Assembly (NCBI RefSeq): GCF_025919725.1
Contig: NZ_CP081495.1
Coordinates: forward strand, 744,001 to 808,000
Origin: Flavobacterium agricola
GTDB lineage: Bacteria; Bacteroidota; Bacteroidia; Flavobacteriales; Flavobacteriaceae
Length of the DNA stretch: 64,000 bases
Reading direction: 5' to 3'
The notes below the pieces were generated by a model. The model searched no databases. It saw nothing but the letters and a program-made list of their open reading frames with translations, and was not told the origin of the DNA. Positions 27,691 to 37,274 of this stretch are shown piece after piece (position 1 is the first letter of the stretch; each line of letters begins with the position of its first letter). The position numbers and the translations under genes were made by a program.

Positions 27691-27717
27691 AAAAAAACCC
27701 TTGATAAAGGGTTTTTT
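27691..27717 (-). terminator. Terminator of the 27740 acyl-CoA ligase gene
   Basis: AAAAAACCCTT and AAGGGTTTTTT pair around GATA, 23 bases past the stop codon on the minus strand, with a T run on that strand. Confidence 0.85.
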
Positions 27718-27739
27718 AGAAATCAATAAAGTAAAATGA

Positions 27740-29512
27740 TTAGTTTTTGTATATTTTATCGTATAAATCTTGATATTTTTCTTTAATAACTTTACGTTTT
27801 AATTTAAGCGTTGGTGTTAATTCACCGGTATCGATCGACCAAACGGTTGGCGTAAGTTCAAACTTTTTAATTTGTTCCCATTTACCAAAACGTTCGTTAA
27901 TTGCATCAAGTTCTTTTTGAATACGCGCAATTACTTTTTCGTTAGAACAAACATCTTGATTGCTTGCTCCTAAATTTATTTTTTTACGTTTTGCCCATTC
28001 GCGTACAAATTCATAATTAGGTTGAATAAAGGCAGCTGGCATTTTTTCGCCATCTCCAATAACCATAATTTGTTCTATAAAATGCGATTGTTTAATGGCG
28101 TTTTCTAAAACCTGAGGTGCTACATATTTACCGCCCGAGGTTTTAAGCATTTCTTTTTTACGATCGGTAATTTTTAAGAAACCTTGTGCATCAATTTCAC
28201 CAATATCTCCGGTGCAGAAATATCCATCAGAAAAAGCTTCGGCTGTTTTTTCAGGTTCTTTATAATAACCTTTGGTAACATTTGGACCTTTAACTAAAAT
28301 TTCGCCATCTTCAGCAATTTTAACTTCAACACCATCTAAAATTTTACCTACGGTGCCAAATTTTAAACCACCGTTGCGTTGGTCGTTTACTGAAATTACG
28401 GGTGATGTTTCGGTTAAACCATATCCTTCCATAATCGGAATTCCGGCAGCTCCAAAAATACGTGCTAATCTAGATTGTAATGGGGCAGAACCCGAAACCA
28501 TAAGTTTTAAATTACCACCTAAACCTTCGTGCCATTTAGAAAAAACTAATTTACGAGCCACCCAAAGTTTTAATGAATATAAAAAGCTGTTGTGGTACGC
28601 TTCGTATTTTTCGCCTAATTCAATGGTCCAATAAAACAGGTTCTTTTTAAATCCGGTTAAATCATCGCCTTTGGCATAAATTTTATCATAAACCTTTTCT
28701 ACCAAACGTGGTACAACCGTCATAACGTGCGGTTTAACTTCTTTTAAATTATCAGAAATGGTTTCTATGCTTTCTGCATAATAAATTGAAATTCCACAAT
28801 ATTGGTATAAATACAACAACATGCGTTCAAAAATATGGCAACACGGTAAAAAGCTTAAGGCAACGTCACGACCTAAACTTAAAGGCACGCGTTTAAAGCT
28901 CATTAATACGTTTGAAACAATGTTTTCGTGAGTTAATAAAACGCCTTTAGGGCGTCCGGTTGTTCCAGATGTATAAATAATTGTTGCATCATCTTGGCTG
29001 GTTACGTTTTGCTTTAAACGTTCTAATTCGTCATTATGTTTGTCAGATTTGCCCAGCTCAATAATTTCTTCCCAGTTTTTACATCCGGCAATGCTGTCAA
29101 ACGAATAAACTTCTTTAATATTTGGTAATTGATGCTTGACTGCAACTAATTTGTCGTAAATAACTTGATCAGAAACAATGCAATAGCTTGCTTCAGAATG
29201 CTCTAAAATAAACTGATAATCTTCTGCAGAAATAGTAGGGTAAATTGGCACGGTTAAAGCACCTGTTTGTAAAACGCCAATGTCACAAATATTCCATTCG
29301 GTTCGGTTGTTCGATGTAATTAAAGCAACTTTTTCGCCTTTTTTTATACCTAATTCTATTAATCCTTTAGAAAAAGAATTAGCAAGATTAATATATTCTT
29401 GTGTTGAATGACCGCGCCAAATACCATTTTTTTTAGAAACGATTGCTTTTTCTAATGGAAATGTGTTGAGTTGGTAGTACGGGAAATCGAATAATCGGGT
29501 TACTTGACTCAT
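27740..29512 (-). CDS. Long-chain acyl-CoA synthetase (first paralogue)
   Basis: A 590-residue adenylate-forming enzyme. It has the P-loop ATIIYTSGTTGRPKGVLLTHEN, FLPCCHIFERM, GYGLTETSPVI, the TGDIGEID..GFLKITDRKKEMLKTSGGKYVAPQ hinge, and the C-terminal TGELTPTLKLKRKVI. These fit the FAA/FadD15-like long-chain branch. It activates fatty acids to acyl-CoA for beta-oxidation or lipid synthesis. The adjacent fad operon supports fatty-acid use. A terminator follows on the minus strand, so it is expressed separately from the fad operon. Confidence 0.93.
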   Translation of the reverse strand: MSQVTRLFDFPYYQLNTFPLEKAIVSKKNGIWRGHSTQEYINLANSFSKGLIELGIKKGEKVALITSNNRTEWNICDIGVLQTGALTVPIYPTISAEDYQFILEHSEASYCIVSDQVIYDKLVAVKHQLPNIKEVYSFDSIAGCKNWEEIIELGKSDKHNDELERLKQNVTSQDDATIIYTSGTTGRPKGVLLTHENIVSNVLMSFKRVPLSLGRDVALSFLPCCHIFERMLLYLYQYCGISIYYAESIETISDNLKEVKPHVMTVVPRLVEKVYDKIYAKGDDLTGFKKNLFYWTIELGEKYEAYHNSFLYSLKLWVARKLVFSKWHEGLGGNLKLMVSGSAPLQSRLARIFGAAGIPIMEGYGLTETSPVISVNDQRNGGLKFGTVGKILDGVEVKIAEDGEILVKGPNVTKGYYKEPEKTAEAFSDGYFCTGDIGEIDAQGFLKITDRKKEMLKTSGGKYVAPQVLENAIKQSHFIEQIMVIGDGEKMPAAFIQPNYEFVREWAKRKKINLGASNQDVCSNEKVIARIQKELDAINERFGKWEQIKKFELTPTVWSIDTGELTPTLKLKRKVIKEKYQDLYDKIYKN

Positions 29513-29597
29513 AATTTGGACATTTAAAGTGTTTGTTTTTTTGTGTTAGTTTTTGCGTTTGTATTGCAAAATATACAAAAAAACATTCAGAAACAAA

Positions 29598-29634
29598 AAA
29601 GTCATTAATTATTAATCGAATAATTAATGACTTT
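29598..29634 (-). terminator. Terminator of the 29640 acyl-CoA ligase gene
   Basis: Two exact 16-base arms, 29598-29613 and 29619-29634, pair around a 5-base loop, and a T run follows on the minus strand. It lies 6 bases after the stop codon. Confidence 0.85.
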
Positions 29635-29639
29635 AATTT

Positions 29640-31412
29640 TTAATGATTATACATTTTATTGTACAACTCAATAAATTTTTGCTTTATATATTTCCGTTTT
29701 AGTTTTAATGTTGGGGTTAATTCGCCCGTATCTACCGACCAAATATTTGGGGTTAATGCAAAAACCTTAATTTGTTCCCAACGCCCAAAATTTTGATTGA
29801 TTGCATCTAATTCTGCTTGAAACTGTTTTATAATTTCTGGATGCGTAATAAGCTGCTCATTATTTACTACATCAATTTTATTTTGTGTTGCCCAATGGTT
29901 TACATAGTCAAAATCGGGTTGTATTAATGCTACTGGCATTTTTTCGCCTTCGCCAACCACCATAATTTGTTCTATAAAAAGCGATTTTTTAAATTCGTTT
30001 TCTAACGTTTGTGGGGCTACGTATTTTCCGCCCGATGTTTTAAACATTTCTTTTTTTCGATCGGTAATACGTAAAAAACCATCCTCATCCAATTCACCAA
30101 TATCTTCGGTATAAAAAAAGCCGTTTTTAATAACTTCATTCGTTTTAACCGGATCTTTATAATAGCCCATCATTACGCATTCGCTTCGCGTTAAAATTTC
30201 GCCATCTTCGGCTATTTTAATAGTAACTCCATCAATAGGTTTACCAACGGTTTTAGATTTGTAGTTGTGGTTGTTATAATCGTTTACAGCAATAACCGGT
30301 GAAGTTTCTGTTAATCCATAACCTTCAACCGTATTAATTCCGGCAGCGGTAAAAAAACGAGGTAATCGGTCTTGTAAGGCAGCTGATCCGGAAATAATTA
30401 AGTTTAAACGGCCTCCTAAACCTGCTTTAAATTTATTTAAAATTAAAGCACGAGCTATTTTAAGTTTACATTCATAAATAGCACCATTTGCACCGTAAGG
30501 TTCGTATTGCTCGGCTAAATTAGTTGCCCAAAAAAACAATTGTTTTTTAAAACCAGTTAATTCGTTTCCTTTCGCGATAATTCGATCGTAAACTTTTTCT
30601 AACAAACGCGGTACAACGGTCATCATATTAGGGCGAACTTCTTTAATGTTTTCGGCTATATGTTCAATACTTTCGGCATAATACGTAGAAAAACCTTTGT
30701 ACTGATAGCAATACAACAAAACGCGCTCAAAAACATGACAACAAGGTAAAAAGCTTAAGGTTACCGTTTTACCTAAAGGTAAATTAACACGGCTGCTTGC
30801 AAACAAAACGTTTTTAACCAAGTTATTGTGAGATAGCATTACGCCTTTAGGTTGTCCGGTTGTACCTGATGTATAAATGATTGAAGCTAATGCTAGCGGA
30901 TTAACTGCAGCTTTTGCTTGTTCTACTTCTTCTTGATTTTGAAGCGTATTTCCTAAAGCAATCAAATCTTGAAAAGATTGCAATCTATCAACCGCATCAA
31001 AACAAAAAACTTTTTCTAAAAAATTAAGTTGTGGAAAAACGGCTTGAATTTTTTGAAACAAGGTTGCATCTGACACAAAACAATATTTACATTCCGAATG
31101 GTTAAAAATATATGCGTATTCAGATTCAGAAATATTTGGATAAATTGGCACCGTTACGGCACCTAATTGCGCAATGGCAGAATCGGCAATATTCCATTCC
31201 GATCGGTTGGTGCTGGTAATTAATGCAATTTTATCAGCTGGTTTTACGCCAAGCTGCAATAAGGCACGCGATAACGCATTGGTTTTATCAATATAATTTT
31301 GGGTGCTGGTTTTTACCCAAGTTCCGTTAACTTTATCTGCAAACGCATCGGCTAGCGGATATTTCTCGTTTTGGTAATATATAAAATCGAATATTCTGGT
31401 AATGTTAGGCAT
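29640..31412 (-). CDS. Long-chain acyl-CoA synthetase (second paralogue)
   Basis: Also exactly 590 residues, and colinear with the paralogue at 27740: SIIYTSGTTGQPKGVMLSHNN, FLPCCHVFERV, GYGLTETSPVI, TDRKKEMFKTSGGKYVAPQ, and the same TGELTPTLKLKRK end. The two differ at many positions throughout, so the duplication is old, with possible divergence in chain length preference. It lies 32 bases after the DUF445 gene and is probably the last gene of the mutS2 transcription unit. A terminator separates it from its sister. Confidence 0.92.
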   Translation of the reverse strand: MPNITRIFDFIYYQNEKYPLADAFADKVNGTWVKTSTQNYIDKTNALSRALLQLGVKPADKIALITSTNRSEWNIADSAIAQLGAVTVPIYPNISESEYAYIFNHSECKYCFVSDATLFQKIQAVFPQLNFLEKVFCFDAVDRLQSFQDLIALGNTLQNQEEVEQAKAAVNPLALASIIYTSGTTGQPKGVMLSHNNLVKNVLFASSRVNLPLGKTVTLSFLPCCHVFERVLLYCYQYKGFSTYYAESIEHIAENIKEVRPNMMTVVPRLLEKVYDRIIAKGNELTGFKKQLFFWATNLAEQYEPYGANGAIYECKLKIARALILNKFKAGLGGRLNLIISGSAALQDRLPRFFTAAGINTVEGYGLTETSPVIAVNDYNNHNYKSKTVGKPIDGVTIKIAEDGEILTRSECVMMGYYKDPVKTNEVIKNGFFYTEDIGELDEDGFLRITDRKKEMFKTSGGKYVAPQTLENEFKKSLFIEQIMVVGEGEKMPVALIQPDFDYVNHWATQNKIDVVNNEQLITHPEIIKQFQAELDAINQNFGRWEQIKVFALTPNIWSVDTGELTPTLKLKRKYIKQKFIELYNKMYNH

Positions 31413-31444
31413 GTTTGCTGGCGTTTAAAAATTAAAAATGCGTG

Positions 31445-32671
31445 TTACAGTATAAAATACGAAATAAAAAAGAGCAATAAACCTACTAATCCGCCAATTA
31501 AGGTTCCGTTTACACGAATAAATTGTAAATCTTTACCAACTTCTAATTCTAATTTTTCTGACATTTCGCGTCCGTCCCATTTTGCAACCGTTTCTCCAAT
31601 TACGGTTCCTACAAAATGAGCATTTTGTTGCACGGTTTCTAATAAAAAGGTGCGAATTTTGGCATTAATTTCTTGCTGAAAAGCTGTGTTATTTTGTAAA
31701 TCAGTAAAAAAGCTTTTTAATTGGGCATCAATAATAGCATTAAATTTTGAATTTTCGTTATGCAATTCATCTAAAAGCGAAAGTTTACCTTTACGCATAA
31801 AATCTAGCAATAAATCATCTAATTTACCATGCAGCAAATTGTTTTTTAATTGATTTAAAGCTTGTAATAATTCGGGGTTTGATGTTAAATTATACAATTC
31901 TTCCGTAACCTTATCTTCAATCGCCAAACGTGTTTCATGCTCTGGATTGTGCATCATTTGGTAAAAAAAGGCTTGAATTTCTTCGATAATGTTTTGACTA
32001 AAACCTTCGCTTATTAACGCACCAAATCCAAAAGCTTTTTCGCTTATCTTTTGTTTTATAATGGGTTTTAAGTTCGGTACGTAGCTATTAATAACCGGAT
32101 ATAAACCGTTTAACGCCTTTTTATGATAATTTTGATTGATAACAGCCTGAATAGCTGGGTTTAAAACATTTTCTACCGGAAAGTTTTTTACTTTATCGCT
32201 AATTAATTGGCTAATTGATTCGGCCAATTGATCAGGATTTACTTGATTTACAATTTTAGTAACCAAGTTTTTTGCTTGAAACGAAACGGTTGCCTGATTG
32301 TTTGCGTACCAAGTTGTTATATGCGCAGCAAAATCTACTTTTTCGATATACGGATTGATTGATTCTGGAGTTAAAAAATTATCCTGAACAAATGCACCCA
32401 AGTTTTTACCGATATCGTTTTTATTTTTTTCTATTAAATTGGTATGCGGAATATTTAAACCCATTGGTTTTCTAAACAAGGCTGTTACTGCAAACCAATC
32501 GGCAAGGGCACCAACCATTCCGGCTTCGCAAAACGCGCGAATGGCTTTTAAAGCAAACGATTCGCTGTTTTTTAATAACAACGTGCTTGCTACAAATCCA
32601 AATAACATAAGTACAAATAGAGAAGTAGCAATTAACTTGTATTTTTTAAGGTTTTTTATTTTAGATTCCAT
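31445..32671 (-). CDS. DUF445 membrane protein
   Basis: A 408-residue protein with an N-terminal membrane segment (LIATSLFVLMLFGFVASTLLL), the DUF445 signature AFCEAGMVGALADWFAVTALFRKPMGLNIPHTNLI, a long helical middle, and a C-terminal membrane helix (LIGGLVGLLLFFISYFIL). The family includes YjiN-like proteins and has no firm function. It starts 6 bases after the DCC-family gene, so it is part of the mutS2-DCC-DUF445-FACS run. Confidence 0.9.
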   Translation of the reverse strand: MESKIKNLKKYKLIATSLFVLMLFGFVASTLLLKNSESFALKAIRAFCEAGMVGALADWFAVTALFRKPMGLNIPHTNLIEKNKNDIGKNLGAFVQDNFLTPESINPYIEKVDFAAHITTWYANNQATVSFQAKNLVTKIVNQVNPDQLAESISQLISDKVKNFPVENVLNPAIQAVINQNYHKKALNGLYPVINSYVPNLKPIIKQKISEKAFGFGALISEGFSQNIIEEIQAFFYQMMHNPEHETRLAIEDKVTEELYNLTSNPELLQALNQLKNNLLHGKLDDLLLDFMRKGKLSLLDELHNENSKFNAIIDAQLKSFFTDLQNNTAFQQEINAKIRTFLLETVQQNAHFVGTVIGETVAKWDGREMSEKLELEVGKDLQFIRVNGTLIGGLVGLLLFFISYFIL

Positions 32672-32677
32672 AAAGAA

Positions 32678-33085
32678 TTATAAAAATTTAGCTTTTTCGG
32701 CCGGAGTAGGAATGCGGCAACTTTCAGATTTTCCGTACCATTTGTACCGATTTTTGGCAAAATAATCGTAAGCAATATTTTTTAATCCGTTGGGAAAAAG
32801 CTGAAAAAATTTGGTGTAAAAAAACTTTGAACCTAAATGGCTAAAAATACGTAAAGCTGCATCTGCTTTAATATAATACGCAACGCCAGGTTCGTACAAA
32901 ACAATTGAATCTATTTTAGGATTTAAACCGATGTGTTTTATAATTTGTTGCCCAACTTCTGATTGTAAAGCTGCAAAAACAAAAACATCATTTTTGTCGT
33001 GTTCTATAATGGTATTTACGGTATCGTTGCAAAAATTGCAAACCCCGTCAAATAGCACTATTTTTTTACCTTCGGGAAATGTCAT
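32678..33085 (-). CDS. DCC-family thiol-disulfide oxidoreductase-like protein (DUF393)
   Basis: A 135-residue protein with the defining start LFDGVCNFCNDTVNTIIEHD, that is DGxCxxC (Cys17 and Cys20), and a C-terminal Y-x-x-Y-A/F-K-N-R-Y motif. DCC proteins are thioredoxin-fold relatives thought to handle thiol redox chemistry, and no substrate is known. It lies 3 bases after mutS2 and 6 before the DUF445 gene, consistent with one operon. Confidence 0.9.
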   Translation of the reverse strand: MTFPEGKKIVLFDGVCNFCNDTVNTIIEHDKNDVFVFAALQSEVGQQIIKHIGLNPKIDSIVLYEPGVAYYIKADAALRIFSHLGSKFFYTKFFQLFPNGLKNIAYDYFAKNRYKWYGKSESCRIPTPAEKAKFL

Positions 33086-33088
33086 GTT

Positions 33089-35257
33089 TTATTTTTTACG
33101 TTCAACCATTTCTAACTGATCTAAATTGACTTTAGAAGTGAAAAATCCGTAGTTTACGGTTGCTTTATTTTTTTCTATAACATCAATTGTACCCACCGCT
33201 AAACCGTCAATCATGCGCACACGATCGCCAACTTTAAGGACAAAATTGGTTTTATTTGGTTGTTGCGCTTCAATTTTTTTCTTTTCTTTTTTCTCTTCTC
33301 GAATTTTTTCTACAACAATTTTTACTTCTTCTTCAACCTTTTTAATTTCTTGTTCTTTAACTTTTTTTTCCTTAACGGTAAGTTTTTTGCGTTTAGAATT
33401 TTCAATTTCTACCAGCTTTAAAAAATCACCAATTAATTCTTTTTTATTTTTATTGTTAAAATAACGTTCTGAAATATCATCAATTTTTTGGCCCATATAA
33501 ACCAAACGCTGATTCGCATCAAAAAGTTCTTGGTAGCTTTCTAATTTTTGTTGAATTTTAGAATTGATGCTTTGCATTCTAGAACTTTCTTCGCGCGCTT
33601 TAACTTCTTCTTCTTTTAAGTTTTGAGATGTTTTTTCGAGCTTGGTTCGTTCTTTTTGTAAGGTTGCAATGGTTTTGTCAAATCGAACCTTATCGGTTTC
33701 TACCTTCTTTTTAGCACGATTAATTAATCCGAAAGGAATTCCGTTTTTCTGAGCAACTTCAAACGTAAACGAACTTCCGGCTTGACCAATGACCAATTTA
33801 TACAAAGGTTCTAAGCTGCGTTCGTCAAACATCATGTTGGCGTTTACAGCATGTGGCAATTCATTCGCTAAAATTTTAAGTTTGGCGTAATGCGTGGTTA
33901 TAATTCCAAAAGCTTCCCGATCGTAAAATTCTTCTAAAAAAATCTCAGCCAACGCACCACCCAATTCCGGATCAGATCCGGTACCGAATTCATCAATTAA
34001 AAATAACGTACGGTTGTTGCATTTTTTTAAAAAATAATTCATGTTTTTTAAACGATAGCTGTACGTTGACAAATGATTTTCTATGGATTGATTATCGCCA
34101 ATATCGGTTAAAATACGATCGAACAAGCTAGTTTTACTGCGCTCGTGTACCGGAATTAACATGCCCGATTGCAACATAAGTTGCAACAAGCCAACGGTTT
34201 TTAAAGTAATACTTTTACCACCTGCATTGGGGCCCGAAATAACAATAATGCGTTTATCTTCGGTTAGCTCAATATCCTGCGGATAAGTAACTTTTTTCTT
34301 TTCTTTATTATTTAAAAATAGAATAGGGTGGTAAGCTTCTCTAAAATAAATTACTTTTTCGTCAACTATTTCTGGTAAAATAGCATTGATGCGATTGGCA
34401 TAACGCGCTTTACCCGATATAATATCGATATCAGATAAAAAGTTTTGATAAGCAGTTAGCAACTCATGATACGGACGTAAAATGTTGGTTACATGCTTAA
34501 GAATTTTTATAATTTCTTGCTTTTCTTCATACAATAAATTTTGTAATTCTCGACTGTAACGATGCGTAATTTCGGGCTCAATATATGTAATGCTTCCGGT
34601 TTTAGAACTGCCTAAAATACTGCCTTTTACTTTTTTACGATGCATAGAAAGCACAGCCAAAACGCGGCGGTTTTCTACCACCGTTTCTCGAATATCATCT
34701 AAATAGCCAGCGCCTGAATATTGCGTTAAAACCATTCCAAAAGATTGGTTTATTTTACCGCGAACAAAATTAATTTGTGTGCGAATATCTTTTAAATTTG
34801 GCGATGCCGTATCTTTTATTTCACCGTATTTATCACTAACATCATCAATGGTTTTGGTAATAAACTTAGTAATTTCAATCGCACTTGCTTTTTTGTGCAA
34901 TTTTGGATAATAATCTTCAAATTTTTTAAAAAAATGAAGCAATATGTTGGTGTTTTCGCTTAAGGTTGCAATTTTGCGTAAACCGCTAATTTCAATATAG
35001 CTGTCTTCTATTGCTAAATATTTTAATTCGTGAGCAATAGATTCAAAATAATGCGACGGAATCGCGTTGTTGTTTGTATAAGAAGATTGATATTCTGAGG
35101 TTTGCGCTAAGGCATCTAACAATTCCTCCTTGTCCTTGTACGGCACAATATCAAAAGCTTTTTCTTTACCCATTTCAGTAGTACAAAGCCCTGAAATGGT
35201 TTCTAATATGGTATTAAATTCTAAATCTTCTAATGTTTTATTAGTGATCGATATCAT
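33089..35257 (-). CDS. MutS2-family ATPase lacking a Smr domain
   Basis: A 722-residue protein of the MutS2 family: core domain, then the ATPase with Walker A GPNAGGKS, the Walker B region TLFLIDEFGTGSDP, and GIITTHYAKLK. A long charged coiled coil (residues about 510-660, rich in Lys and Glu) follows, and then a small C-terminal KOW-like segment (VGDRVRMIDGLAVGTIDVIE). The Smr nuclease domain seen at the end of most MutS2 proteins (about 780 residues) is absent. MutS2 acts on branched DNA or collided ribosomes; without Smr this protein may only sense or split. It is first in its operon. Confidence 0.92.
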   Translation of the reverse strand: MISITNKTLEDLEFNTILETISGLCTTEMGKEKAFDIVPYKDKEELLDALAQTSEYQSSYTNNNAIPSHYFESIAHELKYLAIEDSYIEISGLRKIATLSENTNILLHFFKKFEDYYPKLHKKASAIEITKFITKTIDDVSDKYGEIKDTASPNLKDIRTQINFVRGKINQSFGMVLTQYSGAGYLDDIRETVVENRRVLAVLSMHRKKVKGSILGSSKTGSITYIEPEITHRYSRELQNLLYEEKQEIIKILKHVTNILRPYHELLTAYQNFLSDIDIISGKARYANRINAILPEIVDEKVIYFREAYHPILFLNNKEKKKVTYPQDIELTEDKRIIVISGPNAGGKSITLKTVGLLQLMLQSGMLIPVHERSKTSLFDRILTDIGDNQSIENHLSTYSYRLKNMNYFLKKCNNRTLFLIDEFGTGSDPELGGALAEIFLEEFYDREAFGIITTHYAKLKILANELPHAVNANMMFDERSLEPLYKLVIGQAGSSFTFEVAQKNGIPFGLINRAKKKVETDKVRFDKTIATLQKERTKLEKTSQNLKEEEVKAREESSRMQSINSKIQQKLESYQELFDANQRLVYMGQKIDDISERYFNNKNKKELIGDFLKLVEIENSKRKKLTVKEKKVKEQEIKKVEEEVKIVVEKIREEKKEKKKIEAQQPNKTNFVLKVGDRVRMIDGLAVGTIDVIEKNKATVNYGFFTSKVNLDQLEMVERKK

Positions 35258-35279
35258 AATTTGATTGCAAGTTGAATAG

Positions 35280-35287
35280 CAAATTTA
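35280..35287 (-). promoter_or_regulatory. Putative -7 element of the mutS2 operon
   Basis: TAAATTTG on the minus strand matches TAnnTTTG, 22 bases before the mutS2-type ATG. No clear -33 TTG is visible. Confidence 0.45.
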
Positions 35288-35302
35288 CAAACTAAAACCT
35301 TA

Positions 35303-35327
35303 TTGTTACTTATTATCTTTAAATTTG
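35303..35327 (+). promoter_or_regulatory. Putative promoter of ung
   Basis: TTG at 35303-35305 and TAAATTTG at 35320-35327 fit the phylum consensus with a slightly short spacer. The ung ATG at 35344 follows 16 bases later. Confidence 0.5.
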
Positions 35328-35343
35328 AAGCTAAAATTATATT

Positions 35344-35997
35344 ATGCAAGCAACTTGGACGGCTTTTTTAGCTCAAGAAAAAGAAGAAGAATATTTTACA
35401 AATTTGATGCAGTTTGTATTGCAGCAATATGATACTACAACTGTTTTTCCGCCCAAATCATATATTTTTAATGCGTTTGATTTAACGCCTTTGAATGCTA
35501 TTAAGGTTGTTATTATTGGGCAAGATCCGTATCATGGTCCCAACCAAGCCAATGGATTAGCCTTTTCGGTTGCTGACGGAATGCCGTTTCCGCCTTCGTT
35601 GCGTAATATTTTTAAAGAAGTTCAGGCTGATTTTGGTAGCGAAATTCCGTTTTCTGGAAATTTAGAACGTTGGGCACTACAAGGCGTTTTTTTATTGAAT
35701 GATGTTTTAACTGTTGAACAAAGCAAGCCAGGCAGCCATCAAAAAAAAGGTTGGGAAAAGTTTACAGATCGGGTAATTGCACATATTTCTGATAACACAC
35801 AGAATACCGTTTTTTTATTATGGGGTAATTATGCCCATAAAAAAGGAAAAAATATTGATAGAACAAAACATTTGGTTTTAGAATCAGGGCATCCATCACC
35901 AATGAGCGCAAATCAGGGAAAATGGTTTAACAATAAACATTTTAGTCAAGCAAATAGCTATTTGCTTGAAAATGATAAAACGCCAATTGTTTGGTAA
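35344..35997 (+). CDS. ung: Uracil-DNA glycosylase (family 1)
   Basis: A 217-residue enzyme with the water-activating motif GQDPYH (Asp61, His64), the FLLNDVLTVEQSKPGSHQ segment, and the C-terminal GHPSPMSAN minor-groove loop. It removes uracil from DNA to start base-excision repair. It is divergent from the mutS2-type gene and stands alone, with its own promoter and terminator. Confidence 0.97.
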   Translation: MQATWTAFLAQEKEEEYFTNLMQFVLQQYDTTTVFPPKSYIFNAFDLTPLNAIKVVIIGQDPYHGPNQANGLAFSVADGMPFPPSLRNIFKEVQADFGSEIPFSGNLERWALQGVFLLNDVLTVEQSKPGSHQKKGWEKFTDRVIAHISDNTQNTVFLLWGNYAHKKGKNIDRTKHLVLESGHPSPMSANQGKWFNNKHFSQANSYLLENDKTPIVW

Positions 35998-36030
35998 TAA
36001 AAAAAGCGCTACAATTTGTAGCACTTTTTT
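35998..36030. terminator. Bidirectional terminator between ung and TlpA-like gene
   Basis: AAAAAGCGCTACAA and TTGTAGCACTTTTT pair with one mismatch, with A and T runs on the outer sides. It lies between two convergent genes. Confidence 0.8.
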
Positions 36031-37148
36031 TATTTTAATAATTCGGCAATCTTATCATCCAATTGTTTACCTCGTAAGTTTTTAGCAATAATTTTTCCGT
36101 TTGCATCCAATACAAAAGATGCTGGAATAGCATTAATTACATACGTTTGAGCTACCGGATCTTGAAAATATTGTAGGTTAGAAACCTGAACCCAATCTAG
36201 CTTATCATCTTTAATCGCTTTTTTCCATGCTGCTTCGCTTCGGTCTAAAGAAACACCAACAATAGCCAAACCTTTATCTTTATATTGCTTATATAATGCA
36301 ACTAAATTTGGGTTTTCTTGACGACAAGGACCGCACCAAGCTGCCCAAAAATCAACAATGGTAACTTTACCTAAATTATCGTACAAGGCAACAACTTCAC
36401 CTTCGGTATTTGGTGCAGAAAAATCAGGTGCTAAAGCTCCAATAGCGATGGTTTTAAGCTTTTCTAAACGTTCGTTAATTTTAGTGCCACGAATAGAGGT
36501 TTTTACTTCATTACTAAAACCGTTAAAAAGTTGCACGCTTTGCTCGTCATCAATTTCTAATTGATCCATGCCATCTTCTAAAACCCATAAGCTATATAAT
36601 GCATCTGTATTTTGCGTTATAAAATCTAAATCTGCTTTATTTTGTTTTTCGTATAAAGCCATAAATTTAGGTTGCAATGTTTTTAATAAGGTTGTATCGT
36701 TGGTTTCTTGTGCTTTTTGAATAATTTCTGCATTTTCTTGAAACAAACTTTCAATTGCTAATTGATTTTGTTGCTTGTTTTTTAAATAAGATGCTGCTAA
36801 ATCGTTGTTTTTTGTTCCTTTAACCTCAAACAAATCATCACTTTCTAAATCGTAAACTACGGCTATTTTTCCTTTTTCTAATACAAACGGAACCATATTT
36901 TCGGTGGTAGAATCTATTTGGATAAGTCCGAAATTAGGATTGGTTTGTGTGCCTTTAAAAACAAAGCTGTTGTTTTTAATTGTGGTAGAATCTATTTTAT
37001 TAAAAGATGATTCGCCTTCAGTACGTAAATAAACAACCGTACCATCGTTAAACCCTTTGGTTTGTCCAGTTATTGTAAACTGATCTTTGGGTTCGGAACA
37101 GGCGGTTAATAAAGCTGCAATTCCAGCAAAAAAGAATATTTTTTTCAT
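36030..37148 (-). CDS. TlpA-like thioredoxin-fold lipoprotein with DUF4369 domain
   Basis: A 372-residue lipoprotein with lipobox LLTACS (Cys17). The N-terminal DUF4369-type beta domain (about 22-125, FTITGQTKGFNDGTVVYLRT) precedes a helical linker and a C-terminal AhpC/TSA-thioredoxin domain with the redox site WCGPC in VDFWAAWCGPCRQENP. This layout is typical of Bacteroidota periplasmic thiol-disulfide oxidoreductases related to ResA/TlpA, used in protein folding or cytochrome c maturation. It stands alone between terminators. Confidence 0.92.
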   Translation of the reverse strand: MKKIFFFAGIAALLTACSEPKDQFTITGQTKGFNDGTVVYLRTEGESSFNKIDSTTIKNNSFVFKGTQTNPNFGLIQIDSTTENMVPFVLEKGKIAVVYDLESDDLFEVKGTKNNDLAASYLKNKQQNQLAIESLFQENAEIIQKAQETNDTTLLKTLQPKFMALYEKQNKADLDFITQNTDALYSLWVLEDGMDQLEIDDEQSVQLFNGFSNEVKTSIRGTKINERLEKLKTIAIGALAPDFSAPNTEGEVVALYDNLGKVTIVDFWAAWCGPCRQENPNLVALYKQYKDKGLAIVGVSLDRSEAAWKKAIKDDKLDWVQVSNLQYFQDPVAQTYVINAIPASFVLDANGKIIAKNLRGKQLDDKIAELLK

Positions 37149-37229
37149 AAATGTTTTTTTTGATTTAAAATTTAGAACAATTGACCGTTAAATTAATAAA
37201 AAAACAATACAAAATCGTTAATAAACAAA

Positions 37230-37255
37230 AAAACTCGAGTAAATACTCGAGTTTT
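37230..37255 (-). terminator. Terminator of the OmpW-like gene
   Basis: AAAACTCGAGTA and TACTCGAGTTTT pair around two bases, and a T run follows on the minus strand. Confidence 0.85.
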
Positions 37256-37274
37256 ATATATTTATTGTATTGAA

